A DNA stretch of 64,000 nt from Acinetobacter defluvii (GCF_001704615.3 NZ_CP029397.2:2170001-2234000); one strand, 5' to 3'; counted from the first letter of the stretch, positions 1-9,146 are shown. The notes: generated by a model not told the origin, from the sequence alone. Program-made: numbers and translations.

Positions 1-1
1 T

Positions 2-229
2 TTAATTGATCTGTCTGCTCAACCTGAAGCAATGATTTTACCTAATGGTCGCCAAATCCGTATCACTCGCCAAGAGATTGGGCGTATTGTGGGATGTTCT
101 CGTGAAATGGTAGGTCGTGTTCTTAAAACCCTTGAAGAACAAGGTATGATCGAAACCGATGGGAAAGCAATTCTAATTTTTGATGCATCTTTAGAAGAGT
201 CTTCATATTCAGAAAATGATGATGAATAA
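2..229 (+). CDS. vfr: Crp/Vfr-type cAMP receptor transcription factor (3' part only)
   Basis: Only the last 75 residues are inside the window; the reading frame is open from base 2. The visible part is the winged helix-turn-helix of a CRP/FNR-family regulator: [20 protein letters not shown] is the HTH, followed by a wing-like LEEQGMI. In CRP and Vfr this domain binds operator DNA after cAMP binds the missing N-terminal domain. The tail after the wing is acidic ([11 protein letters not shown]). The gene is followed by a strong intrinsic terminator, so it ends its transcript. The family call is firm; vfr rather than crp is my choice because this is a Pseudomonadales-like genome. Confidence 0.85.
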   Translation, partial: LIDLSAQPEAMILPNGRQIRITRQEIGRIVGCSREMVGRVLKTLEEQGMIETDGKAILIFDASLEESSYSENDDE

Positions 230-246
230 TTCATTATGACTCTTTC

Positions 247-274
247 AAAAGCAAATCTTCGGATTTGCTTTTTT
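247..274 (+). terminator. Rho-independent terminator of vfr/crp
   Basis: The stem GCAAATC (251-257) pairs with GATTTGC (262-268) around a TTCG tetraloop, is flanked by A residues and is followed by a run of T. This is a canonical terminator directly downstream of the regulator stop codon. Confidence 0.9.
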
Positions 275-378
275 ATTATTACAATTTCCTATACAGAATT
301 CAGCAATTAAAATCACTTCATCACGTTATGATATTGCAACTAAGACAATGTGAAAAATAATACATCAGGACAAAGGCA

Positions 379-1428
379 ATGAAATTTAATCCACTAGGTC
401 AATCCGCTATTCAAGTTCCAGAAATCTGTTTAGGTACGATGACTTTTGGTGAACAAAACACCCAAGCTGAAGCATTTGAACAACTGAGTTATGCATTAGA
501 TCAAGGGGTATATTTTTGGGATACGGCGGAAATGTATCCTGTGCCACCAAAGCCTGAAACACAAGGTGCGACTGAGCAAATCATTGGCAACTGGATCGCA
601 CAAAATGGGCAACGCGATCAATTATTCATTGCTTCAAAAATTGCAGGTCCACAACAAGGGGGAAGTCATATTCGAGATGGCTATACCCAATTTGTTGAAA
701 GTGAAATCACAGCTGCACTCGATGACTCATTAAAGCGCTTACAGACAGATTATATTGACTTGTATCAGTTACACTGGCCACAACGCCCAACCAATTTCTT
801 TGGCAAACTCGGTTACAGTAACAGCGATGCACATAGTCAACAAGACATTACCCCTTTGGAACAGACTTTAGTCGCATTATCCAAAGAAGTTGAAAAAGGT
901 CGGATTCGTCATATTGGTCTGTCCAATGAAACACCTTGGGGAACCTTGAAGTTTTTACATTTGGCTGAAAAATTAGGTTTAGAAAAAATTGTCAGTGTGC
1001 AAAACCCTTATAACTTACTAAATCGTAGCTATGAAATTGGGATGGCTGAAATTGCCCATTACGAAGGGGTTGGTTTATTGGCATATTCCCCACTGGCATT
1101 TGGCTATTTAACAGGAAAATTCCGTCATGGCGCACGTCCAGCCAATGCGCGTGTAACACTTTTTAGCCGTTTTAGTCGCTATAGCAATCCTGAAAGTGTA
1201 TGGGCAACTGAACAATATGCACAACTGGCAGAAAAGCATGGTTTAAGCTTAACCCAATTGGCTTTGGCTTATATTAAACAACAGTTTTTTGTGACCAGTA
1301 CCATTATTGGAGCAACCAATTTATCTCAACTAAAAGAAAACATTGCTGCTTTTGATCTGACATTGTCAGATGAAATTTTACAGGGTGTTGAAGATATTCA
1401 CCGTCAACAACCAAATCCCGCACCTTGA
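379..1428 (+). CDS. tas: Aldo/keto reductase, Tas family
   Basis: A 349-residue NADP(H)-dependent aldo/keto reductase, close in length to E. coli Tas. The N-terminus has the family pattern GTMTFGEQN, then DTAEMYPVPP with the active-site Asp and Tyr, IASKI with the catalytic Lys, and QLHWP with the catalytic His. The C-terminal part carries the GATN cofactor-binding signature. The substrate cannot be read from sequence; E. coli Tas is known only as a suppressor of a tyrosine auxotrophy. A short purine-rich stretch precedes the ATG. The gene stands alone between terminator-like hairpins, so it is probably monocistronic. Confidence 0.9.
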   Translation: MKFNPLGQSAIQVPEICLGTMTFGEQNTQAEAFEQLSYALDQGVYFWDTAEMYPVPPKPETQGATEQIIGNWIAQNGQRDQLFIASKIAGPQQGGSHIRDGYTQFVESEITAALDDSLKRLQTDYIDLYQLHWPQRPTNFFGKLGYSNSDAHSQQDITPLEQTLVALSKEVEKGRIRHIGLSNETPWGTLKFLHLAEKLGLEKIVSVQNPYNLLNRSYEIGMAEIAHYEGVGLLAYSPLAFGYLTGKFRHGARPANARVTLFSRFSRYSNPESVWATEQYAQLAEKHGLSLTQLALAYIKQQFFVTSTIIGATNLSQLKENIAAFDLTLSDEILQGVEDIHRQQPNPAP

Positions 1429-1435
1429 TCTTAAG

Positions 1436-1476
1436 ATCAACTCCCCATCCATCCTGCATAAGGTTGGGGAGTTGAT
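1436..1476. terminator. Hairpin between convergent genes
   Basis: A perfect 12-bp inverted repeat, ATCAACTCCCCA (1436-1447) and TGGGGAGTTGAT (1465-1476), separates the convergent tas-like and acyl-CoA dehydrogenase genes. It has no clean T-run on the plus strand, so it may act as a weak bidirectional terminator or mRNA stabiliser. Confidence 0.6.
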
Positions 1477-1484
1477 TCATACAC

Positions 1485-2621
1485 TTAAACACGTGTGACT
1501 TCACGTGCGATCAGTAAGCGTTGAATATCTGAAGCACCTTCATAGATTTGACTGACACGCACATCTCGATAAATACGCTCTACTGGGAAATCTGAAACGT
1601 AGCCATAACCACCATGAATTTGGATTGCATCCGAACAAACTTTTTCAGCAATTTCTGAGGCAAACAGTTTTGCCATAGAGGCTTCTTTTAAACAAGGCAA
1701 TCCTGCGTCTTTTAAACTTGCTGCATGTAAAATCAATTGTCTTGCTGCTTCAATTTGTGTCGCCATATCTGCCAAACGAAATGCAACAGCTTGATGCTGT
1801 ACTAACTCTACACCAAAAGCTTTACGATCATTGGCATACTCAACCGCAGCATCCAAAGCAGCACGTGCCATGCCAACACATTGTGATGCAATACCGATAC
1901 GTCCTGATTCGAGATTAGACAAAGCAATTTTATAACCTTCGCCTTCCTGCCCCAACAAGTTTTCAGCAGGAATTCGGCAGTTTTCAAAAACGATGGTGGC
2001 TGTATCTGAACAATGCTGCCCCATTTTATCTTCAATACGAGAAACAATATAACCTTGCGTATCTGTTGGCACTAGGAAACAAGAAATTCCGCGTTTGCCT
2101 GCTTCTTTATCAGTTACCGCAAATACCAGTGCAATCTGAGCATTTTTACCTGTGGTAATAAACTGCTTCGTACCATTCAGTACCCATTCATTCCCTTCAC
2201 GCACCGCCTTACATTGCAAAGCACCTGCATCAGACCCTGCCTGTGGCTCAGTCAAACAGAAACAACCCAGCCACTCTCCAGTTGCCAGTTTAGTTAAATA
2301 GTTTTGCTTTTGTACTTCAGTGCCATAACGTTGCAAAATGCCGCACGGTAAAGAGTTTTGTACACTGACGATCGTTGAAATCGCCCCATCACCAGCAGCA
2401 ATTTCCTCCAGTGCCAAGACCAAAGAAATATAATCAAGCCCTGCACCCCCATATTGTTCAGCAACCGTCATGCCTAAAGCACCCAATTCACCAAGCGCTT
2501 TAAGTTCTTGTGCTGGGAAATGTGACGTTTGATCACGTTCAGCTGCCGTAGGTTTCAGTTTATTTTGCGAATAATCACGCATCATCTCCTGAATCATTTT
2601 GTGTTCTTCATTTAAAATCAT
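1485..2621 (-). CDS. Acyl-CoA dehydrogenase
   Basis: A 378-residue FAD flavoprotein, the normal length for a short- or medium-chain acyl-CoA dehydrogenase. It should oxidise acyl-CoA to trans-2-enoyl-CoA and pass electrons to ETF. Visible landmarks are CFCLTEPQAGSDAG in the FAD/substrate region, FITTGKNA, GRIGIASQ, the IHGGYGY motif, and IYEGASDIQ near the C-terminus with the catalytic Glu. AGGAT precedes the ATG. It lies 195 nt downstream of a same-strand SDR resembling 3-hydroxyacyl-CoA dehydrogenase, so the two probably catalyse consecutive types of step in acyl-CoA breakdown. Chain-length preference is not deducible. Confidence 0.92.
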   Translation of the reverse strand: MILNEEHKMIQEMMRDYSQNKLKPTAAERDQTSHFPAQELKALGELGALGMTVAEQYGGAGLDYISLVLALEEIAAGDGAISTIVSVQNSLPCGILQRYGTEVQKQNYLTKLATGEWLGCFCLTEPQAGSDAGALQCKAVREGNEWVLNGTKQFITTGKNAQIALVFAVTDKEAGKRGISCFLVPTDTQGYIVSRIEDKMGQHCSDTATIVFENCRIPAENLLGQEGEGYKIALSNLESGRIGIASQCVGMARAALDAAVEYANDRKAFGVELVQHQAVAFRLADMATQIEAARQLILHAASLKDAGLPCLKEASMAKLFASEIAEKVCSDAIQIHGGYGYVSDFPVERIYRDVRVSQIYEGASDIQRLLIAREVTRV

Positions 2622-2737
2622 AGCAGCATCCTGTCTTTACAATCTGTTTTTACAATAGTTTTGGCAAAAGTATCCCGACTTCGTACATTTAAAAGTACAA
2701 AGAAAATTAAAGGGAAATGAGTTTCTTGAGGGAAATT

Positions 2738-2771
2738 CACATGCTTCCTCGTTGAAACAAAGAAGCATGTG
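2738..2771 (-). terminator. Inverted repeat between SDR and acyl-CoA dehydrogenase
   Basis: CACATGCTTC (2738-2747) and GAAGCATGTG (2762-2771) form a 10-bp stem in the 195-nt gap between the two minus-strand genes. The T-run is weak, so this is more likely a partial terminator or RNA-processing hairpin than a full stop. Confidence 0.45.
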
Positions 2772-2816
2772 ACAAAGCTGAGTGCTTTAAATTTCTATAT
2801 CATCTTAGATATTTGA

Positions 2817-3587
2817 TTATTTGGGTTGCATACGAATCGCGCCATCAAGACGAATCGTTTCACCATTCAAATAACCATTTTCACAAATTTGCCCCACCAA
2901 AGAAGCAAATTCTTCAGGTTTTGCCAAACGTGGTGGAAATGGTACCATTTGCCCTAAAGCATCCTGTACATTTTGTGGTAAAGCTTTAAGCATCGGTGTT
3001 TCCATAATCCCTGGCGCAATGGTCATCACACGAATTGCATGGTGCGCAAGCTCACGTGCCAAAGGCAATGTCATTGCAACCACTGCACCTTTTGAAGCCG
3101 AATAAGCTGTTTGCCCAATTTGACCATCAAATGCTGCAACTGAAGCGGTATTGATAATCACACCACGATCTTCTTCACCTGCTTGCAACTCATATTTTGC
3201 GATCAAGTTAGCTGCAAAACGTAACATGTTAAATGTGCCTGATACATTAATATTCAAAACACGTTGAAAATCAGCTAAGGCATGAATGCCTTTTTTGCCT
3301 AAAACTTTGGCAGAAGGTCCGATTCCCGCACAATTCACCAAGCCATTGAGCTGACCATACTCTTGTTCAACCGCATTAAAAAATTGTTCAACTGTGGTTT
3401 CATCGGTTACATCCAATTGCACAAACTTAGCATTTGCACCCAATTGCTGTTGTGTTTGCTGCCCCAGCTCATTATTCATATCCACAATGATGACTTTGGC
3501 ATCACGTTCAACTAAAAATGCTGCAGTGGCTGCACCTAAACCAGATGCACCACCTGTCACAACAAAAACTTTTCCTGCAATTTTCAT
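2817..3587 (-). CDS. SDR-family 3-hydroxyacyl-CoA dehydrogenase-like oxidoreductase
   Basis: A 256-residue classical short-chain dehydrogenase. The N-terminus has the NAD-binding TGGASGLG motif, then NCAG (the NNAG-equivalent), a catalytic Ser in IINTASVAAF, and the YSASK catalytic Tyr/Lys pair. The overall pattern, including GQIGQTAYSASKGAVVAMT and APGIMETPML, resembles type II 3-hydroxyacyl-CoA dehydrogenase (HSD17B10-like), which oxidises short or branched 3-hydroxyacyl-CoA with NAD. A good AGGAAAAT precedes the ATG. It is first in a two-gene minus-strand unit with the acyl-CoA dehydrogenase and divergent from an AraC regulator. Confidence 0.88.
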   Translation of the reverse strand: MKIAGKVFVVTGGASGLGAATAAFLVERDAKVIIVDMNNELGQQTQQQLGANAKFVQLDVTDETTVEQFFNAVEQEYGQLNGLVNCAGIGPSAKVLGKKGIHALADFQRVLNINVSGTFNMLRFAANLIAKYELQAGEEDRGVIINTASVAAFDGQIGQTAYSASKGAVVAMTLPLARELAHHAIRVMTIAPGIMETPMLKALPQNVQDALGQMVPFPPRLAKPEEFASLVGQICENGYLNGETIRLDGAIRMQPK

Positions 3588-3732
3588 ATTATTTTCCTAT
3601 CCATTTTTTGAACGAGCACTCGACTTAAGCAGCAGAGTAAACACAGAAACACTTGAGTACAATTTCCAAAAGTTGCATTTTAATTGATGCATTTGGACAA
3701 TGACGTCGTGCTACAAAATAATGGAATTACCT

Positions 3733-4743
3733 ATGGATAATCAACCGCTAAAATACAGTAAGGGGACGATTTCTATTGCATTGGTACAGGAAGCCTTGGC
3801 AACTGCGCAAAATAAAAACTTAGACCTAGAGCGCTTGATGCAAAAAGCTGGAATCTCGCCTGAGCTGATCCAATCCGAAAAAAGTAGAATTTCAGTCAGC
3901 GCTTTTGCTCGACTTTGGACAGAAATGGCCAATCAAATGAATGATGAGTTTTTTGGAATGGACAGCCATGGCATGCGTCGTGGTAGTTTTCAACTCTTGT
4001 CCAAAATGCTAATGCAGGCTGAAACCGTGAAAATTGCACTCAATCAAATCTTACAATTTTTAAATGCAATTTTAGATGATTTTACAAGTACGCTGTTCGT
4101 TGAAGAAAATTATGCATACATCGTAATTTATGATCGTCAAGCACCTAAAACCATGTTTGCATACGCCACCTACCTGATGTTGATTCATGGTTTAATTTGT
4201 TGGCTCAGTGGACAACGCTTGATCATCAATAAAATTCAGCTTAAATGTACAACACCTTTGGATGATCATGACTATAAAGTACGATTTTGTGAGAATATTC
4301 AATACCATGCGGATGAAAATTATATCCAGTTTGATGCCAGTTACTTAAAAATAACCATTAAACAAGATCAAAAATCTTGGTATAAATTCATTCGAAATAC
4401 CCCGGAAAACCTGTTAGTCCGTTTTAAGAATCCACACGCTCTCAGTTCCATCATTCGTAAATCCCTCATGCAACATCCTCCAGTAGAATGGCTGGAGTTA
4501 AATAGTTTGGCGCAACAGCTCAATATGTCCGAAGCCACCATTCAACGGCGATTAAAAACTGAAGGTACCAGCTACCAACAGCTTAAAAATGAAATACGCC
4601 GAGATACAGCAATCGAACTCTTAACCACAACCACTAAAACCTTACAAGAAATTAGTGACGAATTGTATTTTCAAGACCCAAGCGCTTTTCATCGTGCTTT
4701 TAAAAAATGGACGGGCGTGAGCCCTGGTTCTTATCGTGAATAA
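3733..4743 (+). CDS. AraC-family transcriptional regulator
   Basis: 336 residues from this start. The N-terminal ~200 residues match the arabinose-binding-like domain of the OruR/MmsR-type AraC subgroup. The C-terminal ~90 residues carry two HTHs: LNSLAQQLNMSEATIQRRL and the conserved DPSAFHRAFKKWTGVSPGSY. The frame opens at 3700, but GGA about 7 nt before 3733 makes this ATG the better choice; 3700 and 3721 are alternatives. It is divergent from the SDR/acyl-CoA dehydrogenase genes across about 145 nt, the usual layout for a regulator and its target, so I infer it controls that pair in response to a related metabolite. Confidence 0.85.
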   Translation: MDNQPLKYSKGTISIALVQEALATAQNKNLDLERLMQKAGISPELIQSEKSRISVSAFARLWTEMANQMNDEFFGMDSHGMRRGSFQLLSKMLMQAETVKIALNQILQFLNAILDDFTSTLFVEENYAYIVIYDRQAPKTMFAYATYLMLIHGLICWLSGQRLIINKIQLKCTTPLDDHDYKVRFCENIQYHADENYIQFDASYLKITIKQDQKSWYKFIRNTPENLLVRFKNPHALSSIIRKSLMQHPPVEWLELNSLAQQLNMSEATIQRRLKTEGTSYQQLKNEIRRDTAIELLTTTTKTLQEISDELYFQDPSAFHRAFKKWTGVSPGSYRE

Positions 4744-4973
4744 CAATCAATAATTTTAATTCTCAGTAAAAAATAAAATACAATCAATTGAATAATTTAT
4801 ATTTTAAAGTATTAATTTTTTAATTTTAAAAATACTTATTGTTCATTCGTCTGAATCAAGTTGCTTTAAAACCACAAATGGATTATTTTTTAATCAAGTT
4901 AATGTGATTTCACTTAACTATATTTCTCCCAAAATTTTGTTATTTAAAGTTGTTTTTAGCTACAGGTTCTCCC

Positions 4974-5321
4974 ATGAATAAAATCTCTGATGTACTTGAA
5001 CATTCACTGGTGCAAAAATTTGTTCATTCTTTATCTGCCCAAACAGAACAACTCGATGAGTTAATTAATGGTCTGTTAAGTGCACCTCAACCTGACTTAA
5101 ATCAGGCGATTGCTCATTTTATTGCCGATCAAGAAACACATAATTTCGCTTATGCTTTAGATATTCAAAAAGAAAATCTAAATGCCATTCAAAATGGGCT
5201 TGCTTTAAAAAAGGAAAACTTAGCGGATACTGCAAAAATTGTAGCGCTGTGTTTAGCAATCGAAGCAGATACTTTATCGCAACTTGGAGTTGCTGAGTCT
5301 TTGCAAGATTTTCCAATGTAA
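4974..5321 (+). CDS. Conserved small hypothetical protein
   Basis: 115 residues. I do not recognise a named family. The product is soluble-looking and mostly helical, with no signal peptide or membrane segment, and rich in Leu, Ala, Glu and Asn. AGGT precedes the ATG at 4974; an upstream in-frame start at 4950 has no ribosome site. The gene ends just before a strong bidirectional terminator and is convergent with prmC. An antisense frame of 80 codons overlaps it but has no ribosome site and runs through the terminator. Confidence 0.65.
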   Translation: MNKISDVLEHSLVQKFVHSLSAQTEQLDELINGLLSAPQPDLNQAIAHFIADQETHNFAYALDIQKENLNAIQNGLALKKENLADTAKIVALCLAIEADTLSQLGVAESLQDFPM

Positions 5322-5339
5322 ATCTAAATACATCCAAAT

Positions 5340-5369
5340 AAAAAGAGGTGATTTCAATCACCTCTTTTT
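5340..5369. terminator. Bidirectional terminator between hypothetical gene and prmC
   Basis: AAAAAGAGGTGA (5340-5351) and TCACCTCTTTTT (5358-5369) form a perfect 12-bp stem with a 6-nt loop. A-runs and T-runs flank both sides, so it can serve both converging transcripts. Confidence 0.9.
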
Positions 5370-5416
5370 ATTACACAACCATTTTATTAAATGGTTTTCA
5401 TTAGAAATGCTTAAAC

Positions 5417-6235
5417 TTAAGCTAACCACTGCGCTAAAGTCACCCGATCATTTCCACCATAATCTTTTACTGTCCGGATTTCTTTAAAACCATACTTCTT
5501 AAAAATGGCTTGTACTACATTTGCTTGGTCATAACCATGTTCTAAAGCAATCCAACCTTGATGTGTCAGCCAATTTTTACCTTGCTTAATAATCAATTCA
5601 ATGTCTGCCAAACCTTGATTTTCAGCGACCAATGCACGCTCAGGCTCTGAAGTCAAATCACGCATATGCTCATCATCTGCATCAATATAAGGTGGATTGG
5701 ATACAATTAAATCAAAGTATTGACGATTGAGTGCTTCAAACCAACTTCCCACATAAAACTTTACTTGATTTAAATCATGCTTTTTGGCATTTGATAAGGC
5801 AACTTCTAAAGTCGGTTCATAAATATCTGTTGCCGTCACCGCCCAGTCAGGACGCTCACTTGCTAAAGACAAAGCAATCGCACCCGTTCCTGTGCCTAAA
5901 TCCACGATACGCGCATCTTCAGGTAAGTCCAAATGCAAAACCGTTTCCACCAATACTTCAGTGTCTGGACGAGGGACTAAAGTATCTTGTGTAACGTTTA
6001 AATCTAAAGTCCAAAATGGTTGTGAACCTGTGACATAAGCTAACGGCTCTCCCGCTTGAATACGTGCTAGACCATCTCTATAAGCTTGTTCTTGATCGCT
6101 ACTCAGTTGTTGGTCTTTTTTCATGACCAAATCAAAAGCATCAATTTGGGTAATATGTTCAAGTAACCACGCATTTTCTTGGCGCTCGTAACTTTCAGGT
6201 TCACCACGTAAGGCTAAAGCCTCTGCAATATTCAC
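5417..6235 (-). CDS. prmC: Peptide chain release factor N5-glutamine methyltransferase
   Basis: 272 residues, as in E. coli PrmC (277). It methylates the Gln of the GGQ loop of RF1 and RF2 with SAM, which is needed for efficient termination. Visible motifs are LVPRPDTEVLVE, the SAM-binding DLGTGTGAIALSLA, and the catalytic NPPY in IVSNPPYID. The start codon is GTG at 6235, abutting the TAA of prfA with no spacer (TAAGTG), which implies translational coupling to its own substrate, RF1. Placing the start here gives the usual family N-terminus. Confidence 0.95.
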   Translation of the reverse strand: MNIAEALALRGEPESYERQENAWLLEHITQIDAFDLVMKKDQQLSSDQEQAYRDGLARIQAGEPLAYVTGSQPFWTLDLNVTQDTLVPRPDTEVLVETVLHLDLPEDARIVDLGTGTGAIALSLASERPDWAVTATDIYEPTLEVALSNAKKHDLNQVKFYVGSWFEALNRQYFDLIVSNPPYIDADDEHMRDLTSEPERALVAENQGLADIELIIKQGKNWLTHQGWIALEHGYDQANVVQAIFKKYGFKEIRTVKDYGGNDRVTLAQWLA

Positions 6236-7324
6236 TTAGCCACCATTCTGCTGTGCAAGAAGTGCTAACTGATCTGCTTGGTATTCACGATGTAAACTGT
6301 CGAGTAATTCAGTCAAATCCCCTTCCATCACCGCATCTAACTTATATAAAGTTAAGTTAATACGATGGTCCGTCATACGACCTTGTGGATAGTTATATGT
6401 ACGAATACGTTCCGAACGGTCACCCGAACCTACCAAGTCACGACGCATTTCCGAGGTTGCAGCATCCGCAGCAGCACGTTTGGCATTTTCTAAACGTGAT
6501 ACCAAAAGCGCCATGGCTTTGGCTTTGTTTTTATGTTGTGAACGTTCATCCTGACATTCCACCACTGTTCCTGTCGGAATATGAGTAATACGAACTGCCG
6601 AATCAGTTTTGTTAATATGCTGACCACCTGCACCCGATGCCCGATAAGTATCAATACGCAAATCTGCAGGATTGATGTCAACATTGGTATCGACATCGAC
6701 TTCTGGCAAAATCGCAACCGTACATGCTGATGTATGCACACGACCTTGTGACTCAGTCGCTGGTACACGTTGTACACGATGAGCACCACTTTCAAACTTT
6801 AAGCGACCGTACACACCTTCACCATTGATCAGGCAAATAACTTCTTTATAACCGCCATGTTCGCCTTCATTTTCAGACAAAACTTCAATACGCCAGCCTT
6901 GTGTTTCGGCATACTTACTATACATACGGAATAAATCGCCCGAGAAGATCGCAGCTTCATCACCACCTGTTCCCGCACGAATCTCTAAATATGCTGAATT
7001 GGCATCATTTGGATCTTTTGGAATCATCAAAATGTTGAGTTCAGATTCTAAAGCTTCAATTAATGCTTTATTTTCCTTAATTTCTTCAATCGCCATCTCT
7101 TTAAAATCAGGGTCAGAAGTCATTTCTTCAGCAGTAAGGATATCTTCTTCTGCTTGTTTGTATTTCTTCCAAACATCGGTAATTTCAGTTAAATCATTAT
7201 GTTCACGTGACAAATTACGGAAACGTTTATTGTCTGAAATAACTTCTACATCGGCAAGCAGCGCCTCTAACTCTTCGTGTCGATCACACAATTGATCTAA
7301 TCGTAAACGTAACGATTCTTTCAT
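6236..7324 (-). CDS. prfA: Peptide chain release factor 1 (RF1)
   Basis: 362 residues, the standard RF1 length. RF1 recognises UAA and UAG and triggers release of the nascent peptide. The GGQ peptidyl-hydrolase loop is in [17 protein letters not shown]. The specificity loop has [13 protein letters not shown] in place of the exact PxT signature, as is usual in RF1 listings. An N-terminal helical domain precedes it. No strong Shine-Dalgarno is visible before the ATG. It is cotranscribed with prmC, which modifies it; hemA is not adjacent in this window, unlike E. coli. Confidence 0.96.
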   Translation of the reverse strand: MKESLRLRLDQLCDRHEELEALLADVEVISDNKRFRNLSREHNDLTEITDVWKKYKQAEEDILTAEEMTSDPDFKEMAIEEIKENKALIEALESELNILMIPKDPNDANSAYLEIRAGTGGDEAAIFSGDLFRMYSKYAETQGWRIEVLSENEGEHGGYKEVICLINGEGVYGRLKFESGAHRVQRVPATESQGRVHTSACTVAILPEVDVDTNVDINPADLRIDTYRASGAGGQHINKTDSAVRITHIPTGTVVECQDERSQHKNKAKAMALLVSRLENAKRAAADAATSEMRRDLVGSGDRSERIRTYNYPQGRMTDHRINLTLYKLDAVMEGDLTELLDSLHREYQADQLALLAQQNGG

Positions 7325-7849
7325 TTAAATAAAATCTCAAGCTTAAGCTTACCCAAATTCATTTATCAGGACACTTATCAGGATAAACACGGTAAGACAT
7401 TTTTAAAAATTGTGCCTAGTTTAACGATTCTCGCTTTTAAATAACACAGCTAACTGAATTTCTCTTTATTTTTCATAGGATCAATTTTTCTATTCTCAAG
7501 AGAAAATATTCAAACATAGACAATAACTTTAGAGGTTCTAAAATCTGAACAATATAAATATAAAACAGATTTAAAAATCAGCATTTTAGAATGTAAGCTA
7601 AGCATTTAAATCAATGCCTAATCCTCTCATTTAAAGAATTGATTAAAAATTCGGCATTTAAATTCATAGTTTCTACATTATTTTTAAATGCCTGCTTCTT
7701 TAAAGCACAATATTAATAGAAAACCAACATTCAGAAACTAAACACTCCCATAAAGGGAAATCTTCTCCACATTTTTCATGTCGCCTTTTGTTACATTTAC
7801 CTCATCGAATTAGAGATAGAGCTGTCCACATCAGGACATGGAGCAAGAC
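7325..7849. other. Intergenic region, prfA to glycine-zipper gene
   Basis: About 525 nt of AT-rich sequence between the divergent prfA and the first glycine-zipper gene. It should hold promoters for both. Several short GCATTTAAAT-like words recur between 7600 and 7690, but I see no gene, RNA structure or clear operator. Confidence 0.5.
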
Positions 7850-8272
7850 ATGAAATTAAATGCATTCTTATTAAGTTCTGCTTTAGCAGTAACGTCAGTT
7901 TTTACAGTAAATGCCCATGCTGACAACTCAACTCGTATTGCAGCAACTTCAGCGTTAGGAAGTGTTGCAGGAACTGCAATTGGTAAACAAATGGGTGGTA
8001 ACACAGGTGCTATGATTGGTTCAGCACTTGGCGGTGCTGGTGGTGCTGCGGTTGCAACCAATAGACGTGACCGTACTGCTGCTGCAATCGGTGGTGGTTT
8101 AGGCGGTGTAGGTGGTTATTCGGTGGGTAAAAACGTAGGCGGTTCTACGGGTGGCTATATTGGTTCGGCATTAGGTGCTGCAGGTGGCTCAGTACTGGGT
8201 AAAAAAGTATCTGAAGATCGTCACTATGATAACCGTAAGTACAATAAAAAATATCGTAAACATCGTCGTTAA
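7850..8272 (+). CDS. Exported glycine-zipper protein (paralog 1)
   Basis: 140 residues. A signal peptide with a typical AxA site (VNAHA before DNS) is followed by three Gly/Ala-rich blocks with GxxxG spacing (for example MGGNTGAMIGSALGGAGGAA), the pattern of glycine-zipper 2TM domains found in outer-membrane or periplasmic proteins. The C-terminus is a short basic Tyr/Lys/Arg tail. GGAG before the ATG at 7850 fixes the start; an upstream ATG at 7838 adds only MEQD before the signal peptide. A similar gene lies directly downstream. Function unknown; membrane association is inferred. Confidence 0.75.
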   Translation: MKLNAFLLSSALAVTSVFTVNAHADNSTRIAATSALGSVAGTAIGKQMGGNTGAMIGSALGGAGGAAVATNRRDRTAAAIGGGLGGVGGYSVGKNVGGSTGGYIGSALGAAGGSVLGKKVSEDRHYDNRKYNKKYRKHRR

Positions 8273-8285
8273 TTCATCAACATAT

Positions 8286-8314
8286 AAAAAGCACTCAGTT
8301 TTGAGTGCTTTTTT
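8286..8314 (+). terminator. Terminator after glycine-zipper gene 1
   Basis: AAAAAGCACTCA (8286-8297) pairs with TGAGTGCTTTTT (from 8302), ending in a T-run. A canonical intrinsic terminator. Confidence 0.9.
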
Positions 8315-8624
8315 ATTTTTAAATTAAAATTTTAAATATAAATAAACACTGCTTAATCCGACTTAGACAATTTATAAGCATTTGATCCATTGCTGCTTTT
8401 CATTTATCTATAAACTTTTAAACGAAGAAACTTACTCACTTAAAACTCAGATCTTCTTTTAATGTTCCAACATCAAAAAATCAACTATGAATAAAAGACA
8501 AAAGTTACAAAATGTTTACGTATCACGATAATTTCAATACAACAGAGTTCACAATCAAACCGCAGTTGTTCGCTAAATTAAGTCTAAGTTAAGAAATTGA
8601 AGAAGCTTCGAGAAGGAGTTTGAA
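8315..8624 (+). other. Intergenic region between the two glycine-zipper paralogs
   Basis: About 310 nt, AT-rich, with no convincing gene. Because a terminator closes paralog 1, this stretch should contain an independent promoter for paralog 2. I could not fix the -10/-35 boxes. It shares no obvious sequence with the leader of paralog 1, so the two copies may be controlled differently. Confidence 0.4.
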
Positions 8625-9146
8625 ATGAAAATACAAGCAATGATTGGTGCGACTGTACTTGCAGCAACGATGATCACAAGCGTACATGCAGATAATGGCT
8701 CTCGTGTTGCCCTTTCCTCAGGTCTAGGCAGTGTCGTAGGTGCTGCGATCGGTAATCAAATGGGTGGCAGCACAGGTGCAATGATTGGTTCTGCCCTTGG
8801 TGGTGCAGGTGGCGCAGCAGCATCAAGTAATCGTCGTGACCGTACAGGTGCTGCAATTGGTGGGGCATTAGGGGGTGCGGGTGGTTATACCGTAGGACGA
8901 AATGTAGCAGGTTCAACAGGTGGTTATGTTGGTGCGGGTCTAGGTGCAGCAGGTGGTTCAACGCTAGGACGTAAAGTCAGTGAAGATCGTCGTTACGATG
9001 ATCGTTATGATGGTCGATATAATGACCGATACGACCGCCGCTATGATGGTGGCTATCGTGGCAGTAACTACCGTTATAATGACCGCAACTACCGCCATGA
9101 TAATGGACGTCATTTAGGTCATTATAAAAATAAACATCGCCGTTAA
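8625..9146 (+). CDS. Exported glycine-zipper protein (paralog 2)
   Basis: 173 residues. It has the same architecture as the upstream paralog: a signal peptide ending SVHA before DNGS, then three Gly/Ala blocks (GAMIGSALGGAGGAA, GAAIGGALGGAGGY, GGYVGAGLGAAGGS) and the shared junction G-R/K-KVSEDR. Unlike paralog 1, the tail is expanded into a repetitive Arg/Tyr/Asp segment built on RYD[DGNR] units, ending HYKNKHRR. AAGGAG precedes the ATG. Such Tyr/Arg-rich tails could bind polyanions or surfaces, but that is a guess. Function unknown. Confidence 0.78.
   Translation: MKIQAMIGATVLAATMITSVHADNGSRVALSSGLGSVVGAAIGNQMGGSTGAMIGSALGGAGGAAASSNRRDRTGAAIGGALGGAGGYTVGRNVAGSTGGYVGAGLGAAGGSTLGRKVSEDRRYDDRYDGRYNDRYDRRYDGGYRGSNYRYNDRNYRHDNGRHLGHYKNKHRR

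Noticed and set aside
5119..5361. 80-codon minus-strand frame opposite the small hypothetical gene
   Set aside because: It starts within a terminator, lacks a ribosome site and is antisense to a better-supported gene.
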